DNA from: Flagellimonas sp. 389
Lineage (GTDB): Bacteria; Bacteroidota; Bacteroidia; Flavobacteriales; Flavobacteriaceae
Direction of reading: 5' to 3'
Length of the DNA: 64,000 nt
NCBI RefSeq assembly: GCF_018449435.1
Contig: NZ_JAHCMU010000018.1
Span: 1 to 64,000, forward strand
Notes under the pieces: generated by a model
Told to the model about the DNA's origin: nothing
Seen by the model: the letters and a program-made list of their open reading frames with translations, nothing else
Database searches by the model: none
In this document: piece after piece, positions 46,458 to 54,990 of the stretch
Layout: every line of letters begins with the position of its first letter
How positions within the stretch are numbered: position 1 is the stretch's first letter
Position numbers and translations under genes: made by a program

Positions 46458-47009
46458 TTAATCTGATTTGAGATAGGTTTCAATCTTTTTAACCGCCAAA
46501 TGATAGGAAGCCTTTAACGCCCCTACGGATGTTTCGAGCACTTCTGAAATTTCTTCATACTTCATTTCTTGAAAATATTTCATGGTAAACACCAATTTCT
46601 GCTTATCCGGAAGGGTTGCCAGTGCTTTTTGCAATTTTAACTGAATTTCATCTCCTTCAAAATATACATCCGACTGCAAATTTTCTACCAAAGCCGTTTT
46701 CAACCCTTCATCGCTGACCCCTAGCTTTTTCGACTTCCGCTTTAAGAAAGTCAAGGCTTCATTTGTGGCGATACGGTATATCCAAGAATATAGCTTGCTA
46801 TCACCTTTAAAACCATCAATGTTCTTATATACTTTGATGAACGTGTTTTGAAGCACATCATCGGCATCGTCATGATTTAAGACAATTCTACGAATATGCC
46901 AATACAATCGTTCTTTGTAAGTATTGACCAACACTTCAAAGGCCTTTGCTTGGCTATCTTTCTGTTTTAATTCTTTGACTAAGGCTTCCTCAGCAACCAA
47001 TTGTACCAC
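46458..47009 (-). CDS. ECF-type RNA polymerase sigma factor
   Basis: 183 residues. Region 2 has YKERLYWHIRRIVLNHDDADDVLQNTFIKVY and SWIYRIATNEALTFLKRK. Region 4 has LPDKQKLVFTMKYFQEMKYEEISEVL with the helix-turn-helix SVGALKASYHLAVKKIE. The start is not ATG: GTG 47009 or TTG 47000 (LVAEEALVKEL) are the options. It is the first gene of the module with the membrane protein and the Spy-like protein, and probably controls its own transcription. Confidence 0.95.
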   Translation of the reverse strand: MVQLVAEEALVKELKQKDSQAKAFEVLVNTYKERLYWHIRRIVLNHDDADDVLQNTFIKVYKNIDGFKGDSKLYSWIYRIATNEALTFLKRKSKKLGVSDEGLKTALVENLQSDVYFEGDEIQLKLQKALATLPDKQKLVFTMKYFQEMKYEEISEVLETSVGALKASYHLAVKKIETYLKSD

Positions 47010-47048
47010 AATTTAAAGCTTTGACTCAATTTTTATAGAAAGGTTTAA

Positions 47049-48875
47049 TTATACAGTGAAGGACTGCATTTCAACCAGTTTTTTGTAGCCTTTTTGTGAT
47101 TTCATGAGTTCGTCATGTGTTCCTTGTTCCACAATTTTCCCTTTGCTGAGCACGACTATGGAATCGGCATTTTGGATGGTGGAAAGGCGATGCGCAATAA
47201 CCAGTGATGTTCTATTCTTCATCATATTTTCCAACGCATCTTGAACAAGTCGCTCACTCTCGGTATCCAATGCAGATGTGGCTTCATCTAGAATCATAAT
47301 AGGAGGATTCTTCAATACGGCCCTAGCAATGGACAGCCTTTGTTTTTGACCACCACTTAACTTATTTCCGCTATCTCCGATATTGGTATCATAACCGTTC
47401 GGCAATTCCACAATAAAATCATGGGCATTGGCAACTTTGGCAGCTTCAATAATCTCATCTTCGCTAGCCCCTTCTTTTCCAAGGCCAATATTATTTTTCA
47501 CGGTATCGTTGAATAAAATGGAATCTTGGGTGACCAATCCCATTAAACCTCTCAACGATTTTTTGGTGATATCCTTAATATTGGTTCCATCAATCAAAAT
47601 CTCACCTTCGTTCACATCATAAAAGCGGGTGACAAGATTGGCAATAGTACTTTTGCCACTACCGGATTGCCCTACTAGCGCTACGGTATGGCCCTTTTTT
47701 ACTTTTAGATTAAAATCTTTTAAAATATAGTCCTCCTCATATTTGAAGGAAACATTTTCTAAAGTTACATGTTGGGTAAAATCCACTTTTTCATGGGCAT
47801 TCTTGCTATCAGCTATTGGATTTTCGGACTCCAGTACTTCCAGTACCCGTTCTGCGGCTGCATTTCCTTTACGTACCCCATAGGAAGCTTTACTGATGGC
47901 TTTTGCTGGAGTTAGGATGTTGTAGGCGAGACCCATGTAAGCTATAAAAGATGAGGCATCTAGGGTCTTGTCCACCAGTACCATTTTACCTCCAAACCAT
48001 AAGAGGACGCCAATAACTAAAATCCCCAAAAATTCACCTGTAGGCGAAGCTAGATTTTGTCTATTTAAAAGGGAGTTGGAAAACTTGAAAAACCTGTCAG
48101 TAGAGTTTTTGAAGGTTTGGTAAAACCTCGATTCTGAATTAAACGCCTTAATAACACGCAGTCCGCTCAACGTTTCTTCTACTATAGAAAGAAATTCACC
48201 TTGTTCCTTTTGTACCTTATCCGACTGTTTTTTGAGTGATTTGCCAATTCTTGAGATAATCATTCCAGCAATAGGGATAAAGACAAAAACAAAAATGGTC
48301 AGTTTCGTACTAATTCCAAACATGATCAGTATCGTAAACAAGATTGTTAAAGGCTCCCTAACGATCAACTCCAAAACGGACAAGAAAGAATGCTGAATTT
48401 CCAATACATCCGATGTTATTCGTGCGATAACGTCACCTTTTCGTTTTTCTGAAAAATAGGAAATGGGCAAATCCACAATTTTACGGTACATTTTATTGCG
48501 GATATCCTTTAAAACACCATTTCTTAGAAAGGTGATAAAATACATTGCACAATAATTGAATGCATTTTTTAGAAGGAAAAGAACGAGCACCAGGCCAATC
48601 ACCAAGACCAATCCTTTCATATCGTCGTCCCCAGAATACGCGGTAACCCTAAAATTGATATAATCCTGTAGGTAATCTTTTAAACCTGAAAACCCAGTGT
48701 ATATAGGTTCCTCAAAAACTTTTTCCTCGGGTTTAAAGAGTACATCCAACATAGGAATCAATGCTGCAAAAGAAAGTGCACTAAAAAGTGCATAGAGAAT
48801 ATTGAAAAAAATATTCAGAAACCCATAGTTACGATACGGTACCGCAAATTGGAGGATTTTCTTAAAGTAATTCAT
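47049..48875 (-). CDS. MsbA-like ABC exporter (fused membrane and ATPase domains)
   Basis: 608 residues. Six transmembrane helices lie at about 20-330, and the ATPase at about 355-600 has GQSGSGKST (Walker A), LSGGQKQR (signature), IMILDEATSALD (Walker B) and the H-loop IAHRLST. The half-transporter would act as a dimer exporting lipid or another hydrophobic substrate. It lies 4 bp after the phosphohexomutase gene and follows a GT2 gene, suggesting an envelope glycolipid role (inference). Confidence 0.93.
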   Translation of the reverse strand: MNYFKKILQFAVPYRNYGFLNIFFNILYALFSALSFAALIPMLDVLFKPEEKVFEEPIYTGFSGLKDYLQDYINFRVTAYSGDDDMKGLVLVIGLVLVLFLLKNAFNYCAMYFITFLRNGVLKDIRNKMYRKIVDLPISYFSEKRKGDVIARITSDVLEIQHSFLSVLELIVREPLTILFTILIMFGISTKLTIFVFVFIPIAGMIISRIGKSLKKQSDKVQKEQGEFLSIVEETLSGLRVIKAFNSESRFYQTFKNSTDRFFKFSNSLLNRQNLASPTGEFLGILVIGVLLWFGGKMVLVDKTLDASSFIAYMGLAYNILTPAKAISKASYGVRKGNAAAERVLEVLESENPIADSKNAHEKVDFTQHVTLENVSFKYEEDYILKDFNLKVKKGHTVALVGQSGSGKSTIANLVTRFYDVNEGEILIDGTNIKDITKKSLRGLMGLVTQDSILFNDTVKNNIGLGKEGASEDEIIEAAKVANAHDFIVELPNGYDTNIGDSGNKLSGGQKQRLSIARAVLKNPPIMILDEATSALDTESERLVQDALENMMKNRTSLVIAHRLSTIQNADSIVVLSKGKIVEQGTHDELMKSQKGYKKLVEMQSFTV

Positions 48876-48879
48876 TAAT

Positions 48880-50586
48880 TTATAAATTCAATTCAGATTG
48901 GATGCCGTCCAACTTGGCTTCCAGCTGCGAATTTACGGATTTATAATCCTCCGCCTTTTCCAATGTAGCGTTTGTACTGATATAGAATTTAACCTTGGGC
49001 TCGGTACCGCTAGGTCTGGCGGCTATCCTTGTACCATCTTCGGTTTCATAGATCAAAACGTTCGATTTTGGTAAATCGATTGCTTTTTCTTCACCGGTCT
49101 GCACATTTTTGGCGATAGCGGTATTATAATCCTCTATCCAAACCACTTTTGAACCCTGAACGGATGCTACGGGATTCTCCTTGAAATCAACCAACATTTG
49201 CTTGATTTCCTCTGCACCGCTGATTCCTTTTTTGGTCAAGGAAATAAGTTTCTCCTTATAAAATCCAAATTTTACGTAGGCATCTACTAATTCCTCATAA
49301 AAAGAACTTCCATTTGCCTTGGCATCCGCCGCAATTTCACAGGCGAGTAGGGTAGAGGTAACGGCATCCTTGTCCCGTACAAAATCCCCGACCATATAAC
49401 CGAAACTCTCTTCTCCACCACCAACAAAATTTGAATTGGGAAAATCCTTGATCATTTTACCGATCCATTTGAATCCAGTTAATGCCGTTTTGAATTCTAC
49501 GCCGTAGGCTTTTGCCATTTGTTCCATCATTGGGGTCGAAACAATGGTGGTGGCTACGAATTCATTGCCTTTGAATCCATTTTGTTGGTATTTGTCCAAC
49601 AAGAATTTGGTCATCATGACCATGGTCTGGTTTCCGTTGAGCAATTCCATATTCCCTTCTAAATTTCTTACGGCTATCCCCAATCGGTCACTATCTGGGT
49701 CGGTACCTACGACCATATCAGCACCAATTTCTTCCGCTTTTTTTATGGACATTTCCAAAGCCTCTGGCTCTTCTGGATTTGGTGATTTTACCGTTGGAAA
49801 GTTTCCATCCGGTTTAGCCTGTTCCTCTATAATAGTTACGTTTTTGTAACCAGCACGTTTTAAAACTTCGGGGATTGCGGTTATGGATGTACCGTGCAAG
49901 GCGGTAAAGACAATTTTAAAGTCATCTTTTCCCTTTGCTCCAAAGCTTCCATTCTTTACCGAAGCTTCAAAAAAGGCTTCATCAACATCTTTGTCAATCA
50001 ATTCAATGAGCGAGTCATTCGCATTGAACTTGATGTCTTCAAAAGACAACGCATCGATTTCTGAAATAATCTCACCATCTTGGGGCGGTACAATCTGTCC
50101 ACCGTCGGCCCAATACACTTTGTAGCCGTTATATTCAGGTGGATTGTGAGATGCAGTCAAAACAATTCCTGCATGACAATTCAAGTGTTTTACGGCAAAA
50201 GAAAGCTCTGGAGTTGTCCTAAGTTCAGAGAACAGAAAAACTTTGATTCCATTGGCAGAGAAAACTTCTGCAACCGTTTTTGCCAAAGTATCGGAATTGT
50301 GTCTGCAATCGTAAGCAATCACAACTTTCACCGTTTCTTCAGCATAGGTTTTTTTAAGGTAGTTACTTAGGCCCTGTGTATTCTTCCCTAATGTATATTT
50401 GTTGATTCTATTGGTGCCGACGCCCATAACTCCCCTCATTCCGCCGGTACCGAATTCCAAATTTTTGTAGAACCGTTCTTTTAAGGCTTCGGTATCGTTT
50501 TCTATAAGATGTTGAATTTCTTTTTTGACTTCTGGGTCAAAAAAATCGGTTAGCCATGATTTGGCAGAAGTTAGTATGGAATCCAT
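48880..50586 (-). CDS. Phosphohexomutase (phosphoglucomutase/phosphomannomutase family)
   Basis: 568 residues, the long bacterial form. The phosphoserine is in LTASHNPPEYNGYKVYW, the metal loop is GTDPDSDRLGIA, sugar contact is GGGEESFGYMVGD, and the phosphate-binding loop is RPSGTEPKVKFY. It interconverts hexose 1- and 6-phosphates, feeding nucleotide-sugar synthesis. It probably belongs to one operon with the DUF4199, GT2 and ABC exporter genes. Confidence 0.94.
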   Translation of the reverse strand: MDSILTSAKSWLTDFFDPEVKKEIQHLIENDTEALKERFYKNLEFGTGGMRGVMGVGTNRINKYTLGKNTQGLSNYLKKTYAEETVKVVIAYDCRHNSDTLAKTVAEVFSANGIKVFLFSELRTTPELSFAVKHLNCHAGIVLTASHNPPEYNGYKVYWADGGQIVPPQDGEIISEIDALSFEDIKFNANDSLIELIDKDVDEAFFEASVKNGSFGAKGKDDFKIVFTALHGTSITAIPEVLKRAGYKNVTIIEEQAKPDGNFPTVKSPNPEEPEALEMSIKKAEEIGADMVVGTDPDSDRLGIAVRNLEGNMELLNGNQTMVMMTKFLLDKYQQNGFKGNEFVATTIVSTPMMEQMAKAYGVEFKTALTGFKWIGKMIKDFPNSNFVGGGEESFGYMVGDFVRDKDAVTSTLLACEIAADAKANGSSFYEELVDAYVKFGFYKEKLISLTKKGISGAEEIKQMLVDFKENPVASVQGSKVVWIEDYNTAIAKNVQTGEEKAIDLPKSNVLIYETEDGTRIAARPSGTEPKVKFYISTNATLEKAEDYKSVNSQLEAKLDGIQSELNL

Positions 50587-50642
50587 TTAGATGTAGCTTT
50601 TATCGGCTTTAAAAATACGAAGAATCTATGTTGGGGAACGTC

Positions 50643-51590
50643 CTAAACATTAATTTTATCGGAGATGTTGTAGCGGGTGTCATTTTTTCTGGAGCGTACC
50701 ATGATTTCCCCTAAAAAACCAGCCAAAAAGAACTGGGTTCCTATTAACATTGCAGTAAGCGCTATAAAAAATTGAGGCCTATCCGTGATAAGTCGCCCAG
50801 TTGGATTTATAATGATTTTGTCTATCCCTAGATAAATAGAAAACCCAAAACCTACTATGAACATGAGCACGCCCAGGGCACCGAACAAATGCATGGGTTG
50901 GCGTCCAAATTTTGAAACAAACCAGATGGTAATTAAATCCAAAAAGCCATTGATAAAACGATCTACACCAAATTTGGTGGTTCCATATTTGCGCGATTGG
51001 TGTTGGACTACTTTTTCGGTAATTTTTGAGAAGCCAGCATTTTTGGCAAGTACTGGAATATACCGGTGCATTTCACCAGATACCTCTATATTTTTTACCA
51101 CGACGCTTTGATACGCTTTTAGGCCACAATTAAAATCGTTCAATTTAACACCAGATGTTTTTCTGGCGGCCCAATTGAACAACTTTGAGGGTATGTTTTT
51201 GGCAATGAGAGAATCGTACCGTTTCTTTTTCCAGCCAGAAACGATATGGTTGCCCTCTTCCTTTATTAGGTCGTACAGTTCTGGGATTTCTTCGGGATTG
51301 TCCTGTAAGTCAGCATCCATGGTAATTACAACATCACCAGCAGCAGTCTTGAACCCTGCATGCAATGCCTGTGACTTACCATAATTCTTAAGAAACCGAA
51401 TTCCTTTTACACTATCGTTTTTCTTGGACAGTTCAGAAATTATCTTCCAAGAATCATCCGTACTGCCGTCGTCTATGAAAATAATTTCATAAACAAAATG
51501 ATTGGATTGCATAACCGTTGCAATCCAATCATGGAGTTCTATAAGGGATTCTTGTTCGTTAAGTAAAGGGATTACAATGGAAATCTGCAT
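50643..51590 (-). CDS. GT2 glycosyltransferase with C-terminal membrane helices (DPM/ArnC type)
   Basis: 315 residues. GT-A fold: VIPLLNEQESLIELHDW (start), FIDDGSTDDSW, GKSQALHAGF and VITMDADLQDNPEE with the DAD metal motif. Two membrane helices follow at about 235-260 and 275-300. The family transfers a sugar to polyprenyl phosphate. With the mutase and ABC gene downstream it may build an envelope glycan (inference). Confidence 0.93.
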   Translation of the reverse strand: MQISIVIPLLNEQESLIELHDWIATVMQSNHFVYEIIFIDDGSTDDSWKIISELSKKNDSVKGIRFLKNYGKSQALHAGFKTAAGDVVITMDADLQDNPEEIPELYDLIKEEGNHIVSGWKKKRYDSLIAKNIPSKLFNWAARKTSGVKLNDFNCGLKAYQSVVVKNIEVSGEMHRYIPVLAKNAGFSKITEKVVQHQSRKYGTTKFGVDRFINGFLDLITIWFVSKFGRQPMHLFGALGVLMFIVGFGFSIYLGIDKIIINPTGRLITDRPQFFIALTAMLIGTQFFLAGFLGEIMVRSRKNDTRYNISDKINV

Positions 51591-51632
51591 TGTTACATTC
51601 TGGAATTCCCTTCAAAAATAGTATTTTTTGCC

Positions 51633-52154
51633 TTAGTAGGAGGCTTTGTCCTTTTTTAGGATAAGACCTGTAACAAGACCTATAACAAGGCCCAGTACAC
51701 AGCTAATGATCAATCCTATGGGGTAGCGCATCCAAGCAAATTTTTTCTGCATGGCCGCCCCTTGTTCCCATTGTTCCTCAGTGAGTGAAGGGTTGTCTTC
51801 AAAAGTTTTAGCTTTTGCCAATTCCAAGGCTTTATCCATAAAATCGGGTTCTATAAAGTTTATGAGTACATACTGGTATGCTAAAGAGAGTATTGTGGAA
51901 ACTAAGGCTATACCCACGGCTACCTTTAATGCTTCTACAATTTTCAAATATCCCGAATTAGCTTTTTTAAAGGCATTTACGCCTAAAAAGATGACAATAA
52001 TGGTCAATGCTATTGATACAATAATTATAGGGGTGCTCATCTCATAATGCATGTTCTGAGTGTAGAGCATCACGCTAAATACAATTGAGACCAAGCCCAA
52101 TAATATTCCATAGTTGAGGGAAAACTTTCCCGTTTTAGGTTGATTTTCTTCCAT
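51633..52154 (-). CDS. DUF4199 integral membrane protein
   Basis: 173 residues with four predicted membrane helices (about 13-30, 40-58, 70-95, 145-168) and a loop KTFEDNPSLTEEQWEQGAAM, typical of DUF4199 proteins of Bacteroidota. Function is unknown. It begins the run of four minus-strand genes that leads to the ABC exporter and is divergent from rpmE2 (163 bp). Confidence 0.85.
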   Translation of the reverse strand: MEENQPKTGKFSLNYGILLGLVSIVFSVMLYTQNMHYEMSTPIIIVSIALTIIVIFLGVNAFKKANSGYLKIVEALKVAVGIALVSTILSLAYQYVLINFIEPDFMDKALELAKAKTFEDNPSLTEEQWEQGAAMQKKFAWMRYPIGLIISCVLGLVIGLVTGLILKKDKASY

Positions 52155-52253
52155 TTGTTCTAAATATTTAGTGGTGATTGTTGCTTGTTTGTGTATACTT
52201 TAAGAATTTTGTTACAATCAAAGGTAGATTTTTTCTTTTTTCCCTTTTTAAAG

Positions 52254-52283
52254 TTGTACTAATAAAAGAAATTATTAAATTTG
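52254..52283 (+). promoter_or_regulatory. rpmE2 promoter
   Basis: TTG (52254-52256) is followed after 19 bp by TAAATTTG (52276-52283), a perfect match to the Bacteroidota TAnnTTTG -7 element. Transcription should start around 52290, 30 bp before the ATG. Confidence 0.8.
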
Positions 52284-52317
52284 CAGCTCGAAAAATCAGA
52301 GATTAAGTTTTACGACG

Positions 52318-52587
52318 ATGAGAAAAGGTATACACCCAGAAAATTATAGATTGGTAGCTTTCAAAGATATGTCCAACGAAGATGTATTCATTACAAAGTC
52401 TACTGCAGATGCAAAAGAGAAAATCACTGTGGACGGTGTTGAATATCCTTTGATAAAATTGGAAATATCAAGAACTTCCCACCCATTCTATACTGGTAAG
52501 ACGAAATTGATCGATACCGCTGGTAGAATCGATAAGTTCAAAAACAAGTACAAGAAATTCAAGAAAGAGGAAAAAAGTGTCGAATAA
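52318..52587 (+). CDS. rpmE2: 50S ribosomal protein L31, type B
   Basis: 89 residues beginning MRKGIHPENYRLVAFKDM. It has ITVDGVEYPLIKLEIS and TSHPFYTGKTKLIDTAGRIDKF, the last being the hallmark of L31. The type-A zinc-binding CxxC motif is absent, so this is the zinc-independent type B. It lies 30 bp downstream of the promoter and ends with a clear terminator. Confidence 0.98.
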   Translation: MRKGIHPENYRLVAFKDMSNEDVFITKSTADAKEKITVDGVEYPLIKLEISRTSHPFYTGKTKLIDTAGRIDKFKNKYKKFKKEEKSVE

Positions 52588-52610
52588 GCTTTTTTCCGAA
52601 TAAAGCATAG

Positions 52611-52641
52611 CGCCCCTGATGAATGTCAGGGGCGTTTTTTA
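52611..52641 (+). terminator. rpmE2 terminator
   Basis: CGCCCCTGA (52611-52619) pairs with TCAGGGGCG (52626-52634), and a run of T's follows. It starts 23 bp after the rpmE2 stop. Confidence 0.95.
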
Positions 52642-52666
52642 TTTTTATACCATTGAAACCACAACC

Positions 52667-53842
52667 ATGAACTATATACTTTCTGATGGTCCACAGCGAA
52701 CCTCCTTATTGCCATTTACCTTTACCAGACCTGTTGCAGAAATAAGAATTGGAATTTTGACCATTCGTGAAAAGTGGGAGAAGTATCTGGATGCATCTAT
52801 TAGTTTTAAGACGGAAGCGTATCTATCTGAAAAGTACCCCATTGTTGCTACAAGTGACGCTGTTGTTATCACAGCCTCTTTTTTGCCTAATCCATCGCTG
52901 GTGGAAGTAGTCTGTGCCCTGAATATGAACGATGCGTTATTTCATGAAGATAAGTTGGTTGCGTACCGAACAGAAAACCCTGATGGGGAAGTTGATTTGT
53001 CCCTTTTAAAAGCTATACATTTTAAGGAAGATATCCTTACGGTCGATTATACATGGGATATTTTTTCCAAAAATGGGGAAGCACTTCAAGCGGATTTTGA
53101 TTTAATTACCAAGGGGCGTAAAAGTGTACCAATTTCCGATACGAACCGTTTGATTCATCCAGAAAATATTTTCTTGGAGGAAGGTGCCAAAGTGGAACAT
53201 AGTATACTCAACGCTACCAATGGGCCTATCTATCTTGGGAAAGATTCCGAAATATGGGAAGGCTGTATGGTTCGTGGGGCTTTGGCGCTATGTACCAAAG
53301 CTGTTGTAAAGATGGGTGCCAAAATGTACGGCCCCACCACCATAGGGCCTTATGGAAAAGTTTGTGGTGAAATCAACAACTCGGTTATTTTTGGCTATTC
53401 CAGTAAGGGTCATGACGGGTATCTAGGCAATGCGGTGTTAGGGGAATGGTGCAATATTGGAGCGGATTCCAACAACTCCAATCTAAAGAACAATTACGCC
53501 AAAGTGCGCCTTTGGAACTATGCCACCGAAAAATTTGACCATACAGGATTACAATTCTGTGGTTTGATGATGGGCGACCATAGTAAAACGGCTATCAATA
53601 CCATGTTCAATACGGGAACGGTGATTGGGGTAAATTCCAATATCTATGTGCCTGGATTTCCAAGAAATTTTGTGCCCAGCTTCAGCTGGGGCGGTGCCTC
53701 GGGCTTTACGACCTATACGCCAAAACGTGCTTTTGAGGCTGCAGAAGTCATGATGGCGCGTAGAGGTGTTACTTTTGATGCCACCGAAGCCCGAATTTTA
53801 GAGCATGTATTTGAGCTGACCAAAAAGTGGCGGAATTATTAG
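52667..53842 (+). CDS. GlmU-like putative nucleotidyltransferase/acyltransferase
   Basis: 391 residues from ATG 52667 (MNYILSDGPQRTSLLPFT); an upstream frame extension is not used because it runs into the terminator. The N-terminal part resembles a nucleotidyltransferase lobe (FTFTRPVAEIRIGILTIREKW). The C-terminal half has left-handed beta-helix hexapeptide repeats (IYLGKDSEIWEGCMVRGAL, VIFGYSSKGHDGYLGNAVLGEW). Flavobacterial proteins of this kind are called the GlmU family. The activity is unproven, probably cell-wall sugar metabolism. Confidence 0.85.
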   Translation: MNYILSDGPQRTSLLPFTFTRPVAEIRIGILTIREKWEKYLDASISFKTEAYLSEKYPIVATSDAVVITASFLPNPSLVEVVCALNMNDALFHEDKLVAYRTENPDGEVDLSLLKAIHFKEDILTVDYTWDIFSKNGEALQADFDLITKGRKSVPISDTNRLIHPENIFLEEGAKVEHSILNATNGPIYLGKDSEIWEGCMVRGALALCTKAVVKMGAKMYGPTTIGPYGKVCGEINNSVIFGYSSKGHDGYLGNAVLGEWCNIGADSNNSNLKNNYAKVRLWNYATEKFDHTGLQFCGLMMGDHSKTAINTMFNTGTVIGVNSNIYVPGFPRNFVPSFSWGGASGFTTYTPKRAFEAAEVMMARRGVTFDATEARILEHVFELTKKWRNY

Positions 53843-53847
53843 AACGA

Positions 53848-54222
53848 TTATTGTAAGGATTGGTGCAGTGCAATCCTGTTTCCTTCAGTATCCTGGAATT
53901 CAGCGACAAAGCCTAAATCACCATTTGAGGTCTTGGGATATAATAGCTGTCCACCATTTTTAGTGACCAAAAGCAGGGTTTCGTCAATACTGTCCGTTTT
54001 AAAATAGATAAGAGCTCCATCTTTGGTAGGTTTATAGATTTCACCTTTTGCCAAAGCTCCGGAAATCCCGTGACTGTTTTCTGAAAAAGGGAATAGCGCC
54101 ATTTCGTTACCATCGATGATTTCTTTTTCAAAGCTATAATTGAACACAGCGTTGTAAAATTTCATAGCCCTGTCCATGTCGGTTACCGGAATTTCAAAAT
54201 AGACTACGAGGTTATAGGACAT
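53848..54222 (-). CDS. VOC-family (glyoxalase-fold) protein
   Basis: 124 residues, one vicinal-oxygen-chelate domain: VVYFEIPVTDMDRAMKFYNAVFNY, GDLGFVAEFQDTEGNRIALHQ. The Glu of EFQDTEGN is the usual metal ligand. The substrate is unknown; related single-domain proteins bind or detoxify small molecules. It overlaps no neighbour and ends 5 bp after the convergent GlmU-like gene. Confidence 0.9.
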   Translation of the reverse strand: MSYNLVVYFEIPVTDMDRAMKFYNAVFNYSFEKEIIDGNEMALFPFSENSHGISGALAKGEIYKPTKDGALIYFKTDSIDETLLLVTKNGGQLLYPKTSNGDLGFVAEFQDTEGNRIALHQSLQ

Positions 54223-54398
54223 TTTTTTGTTTTTTATTTATAAAGTTAAAGGTAAATAGAATATGGATTTGGACGGACCAAGAGTATCAGGGGCTAAAAA
54301 AAGGTTTTTGGAGTTTCGTTATCGACTTTGTATAAGATTAGTTGCGGGTTTTAAGCACTTAACTTAGCAATTAATTTTATACTTTGTTGTGTGTTCGT

Positions 54399-54626
54399 TT
54401 ATTCTTTGTTCTTCAAATTCAAATGTCCGCAAACTTCTTCAAAAACTTCACAAGGTTCAATGTCAATCGCTAATGCAATTAGATACAATTCATCAGCCCG
54501 AAGTTTAGTAGATTTATTTCCACTTAATTGACTTAATCGGGATTTGCTTATTCCCGTGCGTCTCGAAACTTCTGCTTTATTAATTGATTTTTTAATTAAA
54601 TATAATCCTAATTCCGTCATTATCAT
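54399..54626 (-). CDS. Small XRE-type helix-turn-helix regulator
   Basis: 75 residues from ATG 54626, or 73 from ATG 54620 (MTELGLYL). The helix-turn-helix is INKAEVSRRTGISKSRLSQL (about 16-35), followed by the charged dimerising tail KADELYLIALAID-type region. It is divergent from the coiled-coil gene with a 129-bp spacer that carries a good plus-strand promoter and a pair of 16-bp near-repeats. It is probably a local repressor. Confidence 0.88.
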   Translation of the reverse strand: MIMTELGLYLIKKSINKAEVSRRTGISKSRLSQLSGNKSTKLRADELYLIALAIDIEPCEVFEEVCGHLNLKNKE

Positions 54627-54690
54627 TTTAAATTTCTAGACATAAATATATATAATAACTCCAATTGTATAAAAAATCTATACTTTTGTT

Positions 54691-54720
54691 TTTGATTTGA
54701 GTATATTTTGAATACATTTG
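54691..54720 (+). promoter_or_regulatory. Promoter of the coiled-coil gene
   Basis: TTTG (54691-54694) stands 18 bp before TACATTTG (54713-54720), a perfect TAnnTTTG element. Transcription should start near 54727. Confidence 0.7.
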
Positions 54721-54745
54721 TGTAGAAAATGAATACTAATGTGTA
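54709..54745. promoter_or_regulatory. Direct-repeat operator candidate for the XRE regulator
   Basis: TGAATACATTTGTGTA (54709-54724) and TGAATACTAATGTGTA (54730-54745) match at 13 of 16 positions with 21-bp spacing (two helical turns). The first overlaps the -7 element and the second follows the start site, well placed for repression. Confidence 0.6.
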
Positions 54746-54755
54746 ATTTTTGTTT

Positions 54756-54944
54756 ATGAATAGATATACTAAAGCAGATTTGGAGAGAATAGTTTTTACT
54801 CAATTAGAGAATTTAAATGCAATGAATGACCTTTTGGTGATAATGAAAGTCCAAAATGAATTACTCAATAACGCAAACAAAAAATTAAAAGATGAGATTA
54901 GTGAGTTTAAGCAGAAATTTTATTCGACAGTAAAGAAAAATTAG
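54756..54944 (+). CDS. Small coiled-coil protein
   Basis: 62 residues from ATG 54756 (MNRYTKADLERIV). It is helical, with heptad-like spacing (LENLNAMNDLLVIMKVQNELLNNANKKLKDEI) and a basic end. No family is recognised. It has its own TAnnTTTG promoter and is divergent from the XRE regulator, which suggests a regulated pair. A phage-like or toxin-antitoxin-like role is only a guess. Confidence 0.6.
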   Translation: MNRYTKADLERIVFTQLENLNAMNDLLVIMKVQNELLNNANKKLKDEISEFKQKFYSTVKKN

Positions 54945-54990
54945 AGTTTTTAATTGTTCTATTTGCTAAATGATAATATATAGTCGTTAG

